Positions 10,348 through 23,489 of a stretch of DNA of 64,000 nt are shown piece after piece; within the stretch, counting starts at the first letter, position 1; every line of letters begins with the position of its first letter. The position numbers and the translations under genes are program-made. This stretch comes from Voacanga thouarsii (Eukaryota; Streptophyta; Magnoliopsida; Gentianales; Apocynaceae): NCBI GenBank assembly GCA_026120185.1, contig JANUWF010001059.1, positions 1,285,001-1,349,000 of the forward strand, in the 5' to 3' direction. A model generated the notes under the pieces. The model was not told the origin of the DNA. It worked only from the letters and a program-made list of their open reading frames with translations, and ran no database searches.

Positions 10348-12200
10348 TTCTCTCCCTCTTGATAGAATTTCACCCCCGAAATTCCTACTTTACCATACCT
10401 CAAAGTATTTTTAGATATTTTCGCCTCACCCATCCCTCAGTCTCCCTAGTAGCATCTTGTGTATCATGATGATCCCACAAAACCTTTACCGTAAGAATCT
10501 ACTTATTTTGAAGTGTCTTAACATTTTTGTCTAAAATCTTTACCAGCTTCTCGACATAACTCAAATTGGGTTCTAGAATTAACAGTTCCTTATTAAGTAC
10601 ATGCTACTGATCGGGATTATATTTCTTCAATTGTGATACACGAAACACATCATGTATTCAAGTTAAACCCTCTGGCAAATCCTAGCAATATGCCACCAGT
10701 CCAATCCTCTCAATAATTGGAAATGGTCCCAAATACCTTGGAATCAATTTTTCTCTTTTTAGATGCTTCAGAATTCCTCTACTACGAGTCAACTTCAAGA
10801 CCATTTGATCTCTTACTTGGAATTCCAATTCTCTCCTTCTATTGTTAGTGTAACCCTTTTGACGACTTTGCACTGTCTTCAACCTTTCCTTTATTACCTT
10901 TACCTTAGCCACCATCCCCTATATACACACCTCTCCAGCCTTACTAATTTACCCATCTTCAATTTATCCCTAGTACAATGACCCTTGGTATTTTCTTCCA
11001 AACAACACATCGTATAGTACCATTCCTATTGACATTTGGTAATTATTATTGTAGGCTAGCTCAACATAGGGCACACAACCAATCTATTTGTCACCAAAGT
11101 CTATAATACATGCTCCTTAACATATCCTCCAGAATCTGAATAACCCTTTCTGATTATCTGTCTGTTTGAGGATGAGCCGTTGTGCCAAACTTTAGCTTCA
11201 ATCCCATAGATTCTTGGAATTTCCCCCAAAATTGTGAAGTAAACCTCAAATCTCGATTTGCCACAATACTTGAAGGTACCCTGTACAATTTTACTATCTC
11301 TTGCACATAAGTCTGAGTTAGCTTGTCCAAATAGTCTCTCATGTTTATCGGTATAAAGTGTGCTGTCTTAGTCAACCTGTCTACCATTATCTATATTGCA
11401 TCATTTTACCTCTCATCATAGGGAGTCCAGTGACAAAATCCATTGTTATCTCTTCCCATTTCCATTTGGGTATTGGTGGAGGTTATAACATTCCCGCTAA
11501 TTTCTTATGTTTGGCTTTAACTTTCTAACAAGTTAGACAAGTTGAAACATGCCTCTCCACAATTTCTTCATTCCTGGCCACCAAAAAGCTCTCTTCAAAT
11601 CTTGGTACATTTTTACTTTCTTGAGATGAATTGCATATTTACTCTTATGAACTTCTTCTAGGATCTTCTTTTTCAATACTAATTCTTCAGGTACACACAT
11701 GCGATCAAGGAAGTATAACACTCCCACTTTATTAACCTGGAAATCTTTTCCTCATTTTCTCACCTCTTTTTGTTTAAATTTTTGAAACTCTGTATTGTTC
11801 TATTAAGCCGTGATTATTTTCTATTTCAAATATGGTACCAATCTTAAATTTGAACAAATCTTGCCTTCTCTCACCTCTGTCTCTTGGGCCAACACTTCCT
11901 CTACAACTTTTATCTCATGTGCCCTCAATCTAGTCATCTTCACTTTTTGACTTAAAATATCAGCTACGACATTAGCCTTCCTGGAGTGGTAGTTGATTGG
12001 ATACTTGTACTCGTTCAAAAACTCCATCCATCTCCATTGCCTAAGGTTTAGGTCTTTTTACGTAAAGACGTACTTCAAGCTCTAATGGTCAATGAAGATT
12101 TCATATTCGGCCCCATATAAGTATTGTATCCATTTTTTTAGGGCAAATACTATAGTGGCTAACTCTAGGTCATCCATTGGGTAGTTAACTTCGAAGCGAA
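10348..12200 (-). pseudogene. Element C: Ty3/gypsy pol fragment (RNase H, integrase, chromodomain-like tail)
   Basis: Read on the minus strand from 12200 leftwards: RNase H ([15 protein letters not shown] near 12160, then FLNEYKYPINYHSRKANVVADILSQ at 12027-11950), integrase zinc region ([20 protein letters not shown] and FWWPGMKK at 11727-11533), integrase core (MVDRLTKTAHFIPI and FGTTAHPQTDR at 11387-11154), and the C-terminal block (KGYTNNRRRELEF, RYLGPFPIIERIG at 10915-10682). The tail down to about 10380 (VFRVSQLKKY, ILEPNLSYVE, VKVLWDHHD) has the chromodomain-like pattern of the Tekay/Del-type lineages. The order RNase H before integrase is diagnostic of gypsy. Frameshifts and stops occur throughout. 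RT, protease and gag are missing because element A starts at the right edge. Confidence 0.85.
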
Positions 12201-15200
12201 TGGAACACACAATAGCCATGCATGTTACAGAGATAAAGCCAAAGAAATAGCGAAAAACACAGAGTGAATAGCGGAGAGCTTTTAAAAAATTGTGCCTCTG
12301 TGTGACTTTAATCTATTTGGTTGTGAAGAAGATGAATGAACCACTTGAACGACTTCTTCTCTGGATGACGATTTCGGTTGAAATCCCGTAATCCGTCTAC
12401 TTTTTTTGGTTTGCATGAACGCAAGCCCTTCTCGAGAACTCACAATATTCCACCACCTATTAACTTGTTGGTGAAACAATTTAGGCAAGGAAAAACTATT
12501 CTCAAAATAATTCTTGAACCTTTGATATTGATTAGCCAAATCAAGAAAATTGCAAGAAAAGATATGAATGAGAGAAAACCAAGAAGAAGGAAAAGATGTA
12601 GGATTTTTTTTTCCCGTGTGTCTCCGCTGTCTCCAAAAAACACACGACTTCTCTATTTTTGATAACCAAAACACAGGGATTTTGATATTTCTAAACTCTC
12701 GGAGGCTATCAACAGAAGAGGTTTAGCCTATCCTAAACTCTTCTATTCCATAAATAAAAAAAAACCCTTTTGATTCAGGCTATTGGGCCATTCATAATTT
12801 ATTATTTTTCTTAGACCCAATGAGCCCAAAATAATAACCATTAATTATTTATTTATAGGCCTATTAAAATAACCTAATAAATAATTAATGAGACCAAATG
12901 AACTAAAATAATTATTTAAGCCTTTTTTAACTAGTTTGGACCCAGGTTAATTTTCTAAGTATTTAATCTAAGCTTAGACATTGAATAATTAATTAATCAA
13001 TTAAACTAAATAATAAATTTAATTTCTCTCTTTCTTTTATTTTATTCCAGTCTAAAAATAAACTAGACTTTCTGAATAAAATAAAATCCTTTTTATTGAA
13101 ACCATTTCCTCGACCTAAAATTAATTAAGACTTATGGGCTATTCCAAGGACCAAAAAGACACAACGCATTGGCTACTAAAATGATCAAAATACCCCTATT
13201 ATATAAATAACTGTATTTTGTATTTTAAATATTTCATAATATCTCCATAAGAAAATATTGACCCCAAGGACAATGCTGTGTTAGGTATGTCTTCGACCTA
13301 CAGGTAAAATAACTAAAATACCCTTCTACACACCGCCGTGCATTTAGAGAGGAAAGAGTATACTAACATCTCTCTAAAAGATATCTACCATCCTTAGGCT
13401 TCTAGTCCAAAAATTCACAACTTATTAGAATATTTCTGCTTTCCAAGGGAGCTATCCTAAAGTAAATGTCCAAGTCATGTTTCCCAGGGCACTGGATAAT
13501 TAAATTACTCGGACAGTCACAAGGGGAGATATAGTGTAAAAACTATCTTGTACAAGTCTGTCTTAACTAACTAGTTACATATATGCAATATACAAGTGTA
13601 TCGGTCCTTCTAAAGAACCTCATTTATAGTATATCAAAGTATATGCTTCTAATTTCGTCAGCCCACCAACTTATACTCAAGCTGTAGAGTACAAGTCCAC
13701 GCTGTAGCAGTAGTAGTCTAAGTTTCTATCATATAATACTTTTAGAAACCATTACTACAGGTCCAATTTTACCTATTCGAAATACGCTTGTGTTATGAAA
13801 TGAGAAGACCACTCATTGGCTAATAGTGAGCCATTTTCTATTTAGAATTTATAACATAATAAACTTATCATGATGGGATTCTTATTCTCATCATTCGGTT
13901 AAGAACAAAAGTATATGTGTTTTGTATCCTATGGTCTATACCTTACTGTGAAAAACCTTCATTCACATGAACCATTTACTTAAGCACAATGAGTCTTTTC
14001 CAATAAAAATTGTGCACAAATATAAGGAAGATTTAAAAAAAAAATTCTAAGAAAAAACCTTTATTAATACAAGTTAAAATTACATCAGAAAACTAGTCTA
14101 AGAGGGTATATATGTTAGGGATATGCCCTAGAGTCAATTTGTACTTATACTATTGTCGTTATATTTTATATAATAATATGAGGTTTTCGTTTTCATGAAT
14201 AATGCATTTTGTTTTGTGGTCATCAAGCACGTGACTTGATAGTAAAACCCAGCAATGAATAAAATGACTATTCTAAAATTGTCCCTGATCGATTATTATT
14301 ATTGGAACAATAATAAATTAAGATTAGTATGTTTGTGACTTGATGGTTATATTTTACTGGTCATGGATATTTGTGATATCAAGTCAAAATATAAATAAAT
14401 GTTAGAGAACATTATATTGGACATGAGCCACTGTGAGAGTACTTCATGAAACATGTCATAAGTACTTTCTAGCCATAATGATATTAAAAGTCCGTCGACC
14501 TAAATTCATCATAGTTTCGTACTTGATAAGTTCTATATTTTGACGTTGTCTAAAGTTGTTTTTAACCAGATAATAAATTAGACTATTGTTGGATATAGAA
14601 TAAATTAAGGAGAGGAATATGATTGATACTGAAGGAATTTGTCCCTCTCAATTATGGGAGAGATATCCATGGGCCTCTTGATAAGTTAGACTGTTAAAAT
14701 GCATGACCGTACTCAAATATATCAATCTAAGATATTGATATCATTTGTTTGAACAGTCTACTATGAAATCAAGAAATAATTGATTAAGCTTAATAAGGAT
14801 GACATGCTCCATGCCTTATGCTTAATCTGGATATCGTGTGACAAAATGACTAAATATAAAATTGTGGTTTGGTTCAAAGAGATCACTGATCTTCATTTAA
14901 CTTGGATAGTTATAATGTTTTACTAGAAACCGTTTATAACTTGTGGGCCATTTAAATATGATTTAGGCACACTGTTAGTGTTAAATGAACCTATAGGGTC
15001 ATACAATAAGCGAACTTGTTAGGTTATTTTTCTGGTAACTAGATTCGATGAATCTGAAAATATGTCTAAGTTAATCGAACTTAGAAAATTTACTAGATAC
15101 AATGAATTTGGAAATATATCCACATTCGATATATCTGGATAATGTCCAAATTATAAGAGTTTGGCTCGATAAATTAATTAGTTAAATTACCGAGATAATG

Positions 15201-15657
15201 GCAGAATCTTATCATATTAGTTTTAATTTAATTTGAATTTAAATTAAAATATGATAAGATATTATCAGAATTGGACTCTAAGAGGTTCGGGGATTTTTTT
15301 AAGAAAACCCTAGCTGTCTTCTCAAGAGCTCGGTTCTGTTGAAAATATTCGTGCCTCCATTCACTAGAAAAAAAAAAAAAAAAACCCTCTCAAACCCTAG
15401 GTGCTAACACTCTCAGGGTAACGAGTCAGTTCACCGTGTGTATTCGATAGAGGACGTTCGCACACTGCAGCGTCTAATGATTGTTCAGGTTGCACATACA
15501 ATAGCATAATCAGAATCGAAGAATCTTGATAATGCCAAACAAAAAGGTAATTCTATAAACCTTAGATCTTCTTAATCATTTACTTGGATCCTCGGAAGGG
15601 ATTCGTTGATGTTTTTCACTTTTAGGAGTCCACGAATCTTAACAATATATCCCAACA
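12196..15657 (-). repeat. Element A left LTR (3' LTR), interrupted by a solo LTR
   Basis: It aligns with E's LTRs (51568-53599 and 59303-61338) over blocks such as the ccctctacaca...tttagagagg region (13320-13350), the tgtagcagtagtagtcta region (13701-13720), and the final cctagtctaagagggtata near 14100. The end CCCAACA at 15651-15657 lies before the polypurine tract. The start shares gaatg(g/t)aacacaca(a/g)tagccatgcatg with 28680-28705. Without the 14113-15644 insertion and its extra TSD copy it is about 1.9 kb, close to E's 2.03 kb. Confidence 0.8.
14113..15644 (+). repeat. Copia-type solo LTR, TSD atata
   Basis: This 1532-bp block starts TGTTAGGGATATGCCCTAGA and ends CACGAATCTTAACA. It is flanked by the perfect 5-bp repeat atata at 14108-14112 and 15645-15649. 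The host sequence (element A's LTR) resumes on both sides exactly as E's LTR predicts. There is no internal coding, PBS or polypurine tract, so it is a solo LTR left after LTR-LTR recombination. The start resembles the LTR at 33065 (TGTTGGGAATATGCCC), so the families are related and the orientation is plus. Confidence 0.88.
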
Positions 15658-15668
15658 ATCTCCAACTT
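15658..15668 (-). other. Element A polypurine tract
   Basis: On the minus strand, AAGTTGGAGAT precedes the LTR end at 15657. It matches E's AAGTGGGAGAT at 53610-53600 with one change. Confidence 0.75.
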
Positions 15669-18060
15669 GCACTCTAAGACTAAGTGAGTCCATACGTGCC
15701 CACCACAATGGCATCTAAGTGTCTTCTAAAGACTCTCTCAGCCAAATGCTTTGTGAAGGGATCTGCTAAATTGTTCTTCGAGGCAATTTGCTTCACCACT
15801 ACTTTCCATCTCTGGATAAAATCCCAAATTAGGTGGTACTTCATCTTAATGTGCTTTCACTTTTTGTGGTTCCTAGGTTCTTTGAATTGTGAGACTACAC
15901 AAGTGTTATCGCAATACATCACAACCAGTTTGTCCATTTGTGGCAAGACTCCAAGTTCTAAAAAGAACTTCCGGAGCTAAACTACTTCCTTGGATGCCTC
16001 CGAAGCTGCCACATACTCAACTTCCATAGTTGAGTCAGCAATACAAGATTGTTTGATACTCCTACATGAAATGGCTCCTCCAGACAAGGTGAAGACATAT
16101 TCACTAGTGGATTTTCTCTCATCCTTATTCGCTTGAAAGTCTGAGTCCGTGTATCCTATAGGAATCAAGTTATCAGTCCTGTAAACTAGCATATAATCTT
16201 TTGTACCCTTAGGATACTTGAGAATATACTTTACAGCCTGCCAATATACCTCTCTAGGATTTGACTGATATCTGCTAACTAAGCTTACGACAAAGCAGAT
16301 ATCTGGCCTAGTACACAGCATGGTGTATATAAGACTTTCCATAGCTGAAGTATATGGAATTCTACTCATTCTATCTTTTTCTTCTTGCGACATTGGATAG
16401 TCCTTTGAGGAAAAAGACAACCCATGTCTACAAGGGATCAACGCTTCCTTGCATGAGTCCATGCTGAACTTGGCCTGCATCTTGTTAATGTATGTAGTAT
16501 GGGATAAACCTAATATTTTCTGCTTCCTATTTCTAAGAAGCTTTATTCTGAGAATGTAACTGGCTTCACTCAAATCCTTCATACTTAATTGACTAGAAAG
16601 CTAAACCTTGGTAGATGACAGTGCCTCTACAACATTTTCAATGAGTAGAATGTCATCCACATATAGCACAAGAAAAATCACATTTATGCCTTCTAGTTTC
16701 TTATACACACATAGTTCATCCTTATTTTTGATGAAATTGTAAGATTTTACAAACTAATTGAAACAAACATTCCATGCTTTGGATGCCTACTTAAATCCAT
16801 AAATGGATTTCTTTAGATTACAAACTATATGCTCTTGGCCTTCAACAATAAAGCCCTCTAGTTGGGACATAGAGATATTTTCACTAAGGTAGCCATTTAA
16901 AAATGCCGTATTGACATCCATTTGCCATATCTCATAGTCATAATAACATGCGATGGCAAGGAGGATATAGATGGATTTAAGCATGACTACCGGAGAAAAG
17001 GTTTCCTCATAATTGATACCTTCTTTCCGAGTGTACCCTTTCGCCATAAGTCTAGGTTTCCATCTTCCTATCTGCTCCCCTCTTCCTCTTGTATATCTAC
17101 TTACACTCAATGGGTTTTATCCCTTCAGGTGAAGCTACAAGATTCCAAACCTAATTGATGTACATAGACTCAATCTCGATTTTCATTACTTCATTCCATA
17201 AGCTTACATCGGCATCTGCAATAGCCTCCTTCATATCTAGTGGGATCTTATTCTTGATGGTCGAAGACTAGGTTAAAAGCCTCTCCAGTCCATCTTTTTG
17301 GAAACCCTAGATATCCTCCCACTACATCAAGGCTCTATTTGTACAGGCTCCTGAGGTTGTACCTCTTCTTATTCTATAATCGGGTTAGAAAAAATTGATT
17401 CAGAAGATAACTTATCTTCGAGTTCCTATCTTATTGAACCTCTAGTCTATGTACTTTGATCATCCTCTAAGTATCTATCATTAACACTAACAAATATCTT
17501 TTGCTCATTGGGATAATAAAAGTAACCACCATTTGTACCTTTCAAATACCCAACAAAATAACATAATTCTGGCATTAGTTCTAACTCGTCTCCCTTAATC
17601 AGTACATAAGTTGGACAACCCCATATCTTGAGATAATTTAGACTTGGCTTACACCCAGTCCATATCTCATAGGGTGTCCTAGGTACTGACTTGGAACACA
17701 CCAAATTCAGAATGTATGTCGCTGTTTCTAGGGCATATATCTAAAAAGACATTGGAAGAGTAGCATGTGACATTATGCGTTAGACTATTTCCATCAATAT
17801 CCTGTTCCTTCTCTTAGCTACTCTATTATGCTGGGGTGTCCCTAGTGCAGAGAGCTCTGATACTATCCCATAATGTACCATGTAGTATTCGAATTCACCA
17901 AGAAGGTATTCTCCACCACGATCTGATCATAATGACTTGATTACTTTACCTATTCGACACCCACTTCAGCCTTAAACTCTTTGAACTTATCAAAAGAGTC
18001 AGACTTGCGTCTCATTAGGTAAATATAACCATACCTTGTAGAATTAGATTTGTTGAGATC
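15665..18060 (-). pseudogene. Element A pol pseudogene: integrase, RT, RNase H
   Basis: Read right to left. The integrase C-terminal region lies at 17704-17447 (RTPYEIWTGCKPSLNYLKIWGCPTYVL), with degraded core before it to about 18060 (RRKSDSFDKF). RT is at 17250-16590: RLMAKGYTRKEGINYEETFSPV and WQMDVNTAFLNGYLSE, then the catalytic box LYVDDILLIE with YVDD intact at 16663-16652. The RT connection and RNase H are at 16582-15977: MLCTRPDICF, YTDSDFQANKDERKSTS, then SCIADSTMEVEYVAASEA. Several stops and frameshifts separate the pieces. The order integrase then RT is diagnostic of copia. The close relative is element E (53630-56562), which matches block for block. No integrase zinc region, protease or gag survives. 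Confidence 0.87.
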
Positions 18061-18129
18061 ATGAAAATCGTGAAGTTAAAGAGCTCTAGTGTAACTGATA
18101 TCTCTAGTTGCGAACAATTGGATGGACAA
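18061..18129. other. Short non-homologous stretch at the broken integrase end
   Basis: Homology to E's integrase ends near 18060. The next 70 bases up to the solo LTR are not recognisable. This marks a deletion or replacement in element A that removed the integrase start, protease and gag. Confidence 0.4.
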
Positions 18130-21100
18130 TGTGAAACCCCAGTCAAAACCAACCTTAGAGTAAGGGGGTTGGGATGCATAACATACTTTATTGCATGATT
18201 AAATATATTTTTATTTGATTTTATGTGCCTTGGATTTGAGTTTTAATGTCTTGGAGGCTTGTTGGTGAATATTGAGTGAGAAGGGCAAAATGATAATTTT
18301 TGCCTGATGTGAAAATAGGGAGATAGCTTGAAGATTGAATAGGAAATAAGTTGCTAGTGAAAATAACAACAAGAGTTGTTGTGGTTAGAGATTTGGAAAT
18401 TAATTCTTGAGATCTTGGGTTTAAATTTCATCATAAGAGCTTTAGCTTGGTTAAATTTTATATTTGCTTGGGAAGTAATAATTTCGGCCTTAAGTGCTTA
18501 GAGTAGGGTAGTGATGATGTCCTAAGAGAGACATGTTAGGAGTATCCTCATTCTACTCCCTTGCCCAACTCGAATTTCCTAAGAGGAATTCATTTTTCCT
18601 TGATATTTGATTTTTCCTTAGTTCTCAACTCATTAGTATGATCAAGTTGTTCTAGTCATTTTCTTTCCAGAAATTTCAGTAAAGTGCTGTGGTCTTGTAG
18701 GATCAAAATGTCTTAGTAAAAGACTTCTTATGGCTTGAAAATGTAAAAGAGTTGTGGGAGATTCTAAGAGAAAAAATTCCTCTAGTGAGCTTGCTGAAAA
18801 TTCACTCTAGCTAGTTCATATTCCTTCTTGGAATGAACTGAAATTTTCCAGCTTATTGTACCTTTAAGGTGTCGTGTTTCTTAGCTAGCATTCCCTCCCA
18901 AATGCTGCCAGAAAAATGGTCTTTTGGATCAGCTTGCAACCTGAATTCTTTAGCCATTTCCGGACTGCTCAAAGCTGGAGCAAAACCAAGAAAAATTCCT
19001 GTACAAATCGCAACTTTGAGAGTCCAAAACCAAGCTGTTTTCTTCCAGATTTTGTTGAGCACTTTAGCCAAGTTTTTCCTCCATGAAGAAGGCTAGAAAC
19101 CAGCCTTGAACACCCCTGAAATTCCCCTTCAAACTCGCTGCAAGATGGCTGGAAAATGGCAGCCGAAAAAGCTGTCCAGAAATTCCAGCCTAGCGAAATT
19201 TTGTGCAGTCCAATTGTCCAGCTTTGTTTCCTAATCTTCCTCTAGCTGAAACACCATCATTGTTCTGCATAAACCTTCCTTAAACTTTCAGTAACAGAGC
19301 TCCATTATTCCCCTTAAGATTCTGCACGAAATTCAGTCATGGCTGCCCGAAAATCTCTCCAACAAATCTCTGCAATTATGCTTGATGGATTTCCAAAATT
19401 CCAGCCACCATAGTGTAGCAACTTTCCATAATGTATCCCTCAAATAACCAGACTTCTTCTTCACCATTATGCTCCCTATTTTCAGCCACCATAAGCTTTC
19501 TTAAACCAGCATTAATTCCACTGAAATTCTACTCAAAGCAGTCGGCTATGGCAGACTTCCAAAGCTCTCCAACAATCAAGATATTCTAGGATATTTAATT
19601 TCCAAATTTACTTCCTAAAAATATTCTTCAAGGATTTTAACAACTAGCCTTTCTTTTTCCCTTCCAAATCAGAGAACCAACCTCCTAAACCCTACAGAAA
19701 ATTCGGCAGCCCTAATTCTCTCAGAATTTTAGCAGCTGCACAACACAATCTCTCAAATTCCTTCAACCTTCAAGAACACACACACTACACCAAGAACACC
19801 TACTTCTTCCTTTCACCTAATACCCCTCCAAACCACTTCAAACCTTCTCTAAAATCTCTAGATTTAACCTACTCACTGCCGTGAGTCCATCAACACCATT
19901 CTTAACATCAAACTCCACAAATCAACTCGCTACTTCGGATTAAAACCAAAAAATTCTGTGAAGGTTCAAGAACACCTTCAAGGTAGGATTGTTCTAACAA
20001 CTTCATCTTCTTCAATTTTGATCTCAAGTGAGAATATATGTGAATAATCATGCTAATGGTCTCTTTCTTTCTCTCTCTCTCTCTCTCTCTCATGGCCGAA
20101 ACTCTCTCTCTTGGCCGGATGGCTTCATCTTCCATGGTCATGCTATCTCCATCTTCCTTGGACAAATTTAGGCATCTAGGAGTTGAGATCCGTTCTAAAC
20201 TCCTTCAAAGCATTCATCAACTAAGTAAGTGCCTTCAATCTTTCTTTTAAATCCTAGATTCATATCTCTAGGATGTTGTTGTTAGAAGGTGGATTATGAT
20301 AGGGTTTGAGTATGTATTGTTGAGATTGAAGCATGAATATATGTATGATTGTGAAGGAGATGGGATTTATGCATGGAAGGATTATCTTGGTTGATAGTAT
20401 GATGATTTGAGGTTTGATGCATGTCATAGGAGGTATTTGTGATGAAGCATGCTAGAAATTATGCCACCTTTGATGAATAGGATTTATATGCATGCTGGAT
20501 TTTTGAAGCCATGATCATATTTATGCTAGTAGGGGTTAGATCATGTCTTGATAAATTGAGATCTATACTTGTATGCATGATTTGGATGATTTGATGAGTT
20601 GAAGGGTTGTATATGTTCATGATTGTGAATAACCATGGAAATATGATCATGATCTAGTTGTCCCTAAGCAAATTTTTATTTCATGAATAAAATATTTAAT
20701 GATATAATTTTGCTAGTGATTTCAAAAAACCCTAGGAAGGGTGGATTTGGAATATTATATTTATATAAAGGATAATTTAGTCAAATAAATAATAGTTTTA
20801 ATAGAAAAATAAAATATATAGATATTTTATAAAATAATGAAATCAACTAAAGCCTTTTATGGAAATAATCATAATTAGTAAAATACTTATTATTATAAAT
20901 TTAATTATTATCTTTTAATCAAAGCCTATTAAAACTTATTTATTATTTTTCAAGCAAGACTTATTAAAATTTATTTTCAACTAACTTTGGTTATCAGTTA
21001 TTTTCTAACAACTAAATTATTAATAACTCATTATTTTCCATAATAACCACTTAGGACTCTTGATCAAATAAACTCTAAATTTTTCTTAGCAAGATTTAAA

Positions 21101-22476
21101 CTTTCAACATCTTGGAATTTATTTCCCAAACCATTAGTTATTTTAAATATCAGATTAGGCTCAACCTATAAACCTATTTATTTATTGTTTGGCCTTAAAG
21201 CTTGAGACACTAGGATCATGGTAGTAGCAAGTTGAGTTGATTTAAAATTGAGGAAGTGGATTGTGGTTTGAAATTGATTGTGATTTGTATTTGCCATGTG
21301 GGGTTAGGTCAACTGTTGGGACCTCTTTATTATGAGCAAGAATCAGGTAAGCTCCTGCATAAAAACCTGATTGTTGAAAAAATTTTAATTATGGCAAGCC
21401 AAATGTAGAGTGCATGGACACTCATTTTTGTAAAGGCAATTGAGGGTTATCTCCTGTTTTATTTCCATCAGATGAGTTATTTGAAATTTAATAACCAGAT
21501 TTACTCAAACTCAGAACTTTTTCTGAAACTGTTTTTGACAAAGATTTTGGAAACCCTTAATTGCCATGTTCAAGTGGAACTGTGTTTGTTCATTTTTCCC
21601 AAGTGGGATATGTTACGTTGAGTACTCAATAAGGGTGAACTACTAGGGCTAGTCTTTGAGGGGTTAGGGTAAGTCTCTCAGTGGGTGGCCACCTCTGAGG
21701 GGTGAGTCCTTTCCGGATAGGACATCAGTCCAATGGGTCGTGCCGGTCCGAGCTAGCAGTGTTCTTTTCAGTCAAGTGACTGTGTTTTGCCGGAATGGAC
21801 ACCCGGTTGTTGTTTGGGTATAGAGAAGGAGGAGTATCTTGTCCAGTAGGCTGATCACCTACTTTTGTCAGTCTGCACAAAGTGTGGCATTCTGACCGGC
21901 GGTATGCACAAAGTGTGGCATGCTGACCATTCGATTATGGGGCCCAACGTGTGGTAACCCGCAATCCTTTCTTTTGAGTGGTTGATTTTCTAAATTATGT
22001 ATGGCTGGAAAAGCCAAAACACCACTCTTGCTTTTGACGGATGTTTATTGCTTCAGTGATCTCTTATAAAGAATTTTATACTTTGCATTCACGAACTATT
22101 TTCACCCGACACTTAAACACACACGGACTTATTGAGATTTCTGTCTCACCACCATTTTTACCATGATTTCAGGTCGGTCCTGCTGTAGGGGTGAGTAGCT
22201 TGATATTGCCTGGCTTTGGAAGATTTTCTGATAATTTATTTTGTGTAATGTTTCGGGAAGATGAGGGTGGATGAATGTTATTATGGATTTGTTTTGGGTA
22301 TTCTTGAATTTATTCGTGGATTTATTGGATTTGTTTTTGGGATGTAATAAATTTTAAGTTCAAGTATTATTTTTATTCCGCAATTTTTATTTGTGTGACC
22401 TAATTATAAAGACCCATTGTCCTTTGGATGGGGCGATATCCCCAGCTTTGGCGGGCCTAGGTAGTGGGGTGTTACA
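18130..22476 (+). repeat. Gypsy-type solo LTR (family G1), TSD gacaa
   Basis: This 4347-bp block starts TGTGAAACCCCAG and ends GTGGGGTGTTACA, with TSD gacaa at 18125-18129 and 22477-22481. It has no coding, PBS or polypurine tract. The right end (ataaagaccc...ggcgatatcccc...gggcctagg) matches that of 42830-47343, and the two blocks align over their whole length, so they are one family. Very long LTRs with TGT...TTACA ends are typical of chromodomain (Tekay/Del-type) gypsy elements; this lineage call is inference. A (CT)n run lies at 20070-20090. Confidence 0.9.
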
Positions 22477-22481
22477 GACAA

Positions 22482-23183
22482 CCTCAAAACTTCAATTTTA
22501 TTTTATTTTTTAAAATTTAAAATTGAATGTTTGACAAGATTCTTTAGGAGACTTTACAGAAATATGCTGATCTGGCAAGAATTTAATAGGATTAGGCGTC
22601 TTATTGTTTTAATTGGCTTAATAAAGTACAAACTACTAGCAACTAAATTATCTGGAATGCTAGCTATACTAGGAGGAATAATAAAAGAATTACAATTTGA
22701 AGAGAGCTTTGAAACCACTCGAATTAAGATTTACGTACAGAGAGTTACGGGTATGGTGGTAAAAGCTTTGGATATCCTTGATGTTTGCTTCGTTGATTTT
22801 AGGAGTAAACCTCAACAAAAGAGGAAGTTAGGATAAAATGGATGAGGAAACTAGTTGATAGATTTTATTTATATAAAAAAGGAAAAATAAGAATTGTGAT
22901 AATAGAAGAACGAGGATGTAGTCCCCAAAATGTGGCGGCTAGGAAGAACTAATTCCAAGACAACATTTTTCAAGCCTCCTATTTACATATAAAACTAAAT
23001 AAGTATTGTAGGAGTTTGCACACTCCAAAAAAAAAAAAAAAAAAACAATAAGTTGGATAAACGTTGGAGGGAAAAAAACACTACAAAGACTAGGGTTCAA
23101 AACTCAACCATGACTATAATTTTTATTTATTTATTTATTTAATTTTTTTGCTATACTTTTCAAAAATAAATTTCCACTCATGA

Positions 23184-23252
<69 letters not shown>

Positions 23253-23489
23253 TTTTTTCACGTAAAATATTTTATGGCACAATAATCAGATAATGCTTTC
23301 CACTATTCCTAAGTCACCATTATAAATTTAATGCATCACACATTTAAATAAATTTAAAATATGCACATATCACCAAAACACAAGCTTGCGGATTCATGGA
23401 ACAAGCATATATCATGTTCAAATACATATGTTCATATTCAATGCATGTTAACTCTCATAAACCAGGTGTGACCAGAGTGGGGTATTACA
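22482..23489. other. Orphan AT-rich segment ending in a gypsy LTR terminus
   Basis: A 101-residue plus-strand frame (22531-22836, MTRFFRRLYRN...) is basic and matches no family I know; it is probably chance. A poly(A) run lies at about 23027-23044. The right edge reads GTGGGGTATTACA, ending at 23489. On the minus strand this is TGTAATACCCC, the start of a gypsy-type LTR, so at least the last few hundred bases are an LTR fragment in minus orientation. No matching TSD was found at the left. This stretch sits where element A's gag should be. Confidence 0.4.
23184..23251. repeat. (AAT)n microsatellite
   Basis: About 22 uninterrupted AAT/ATA units. Confidence 0.97.
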
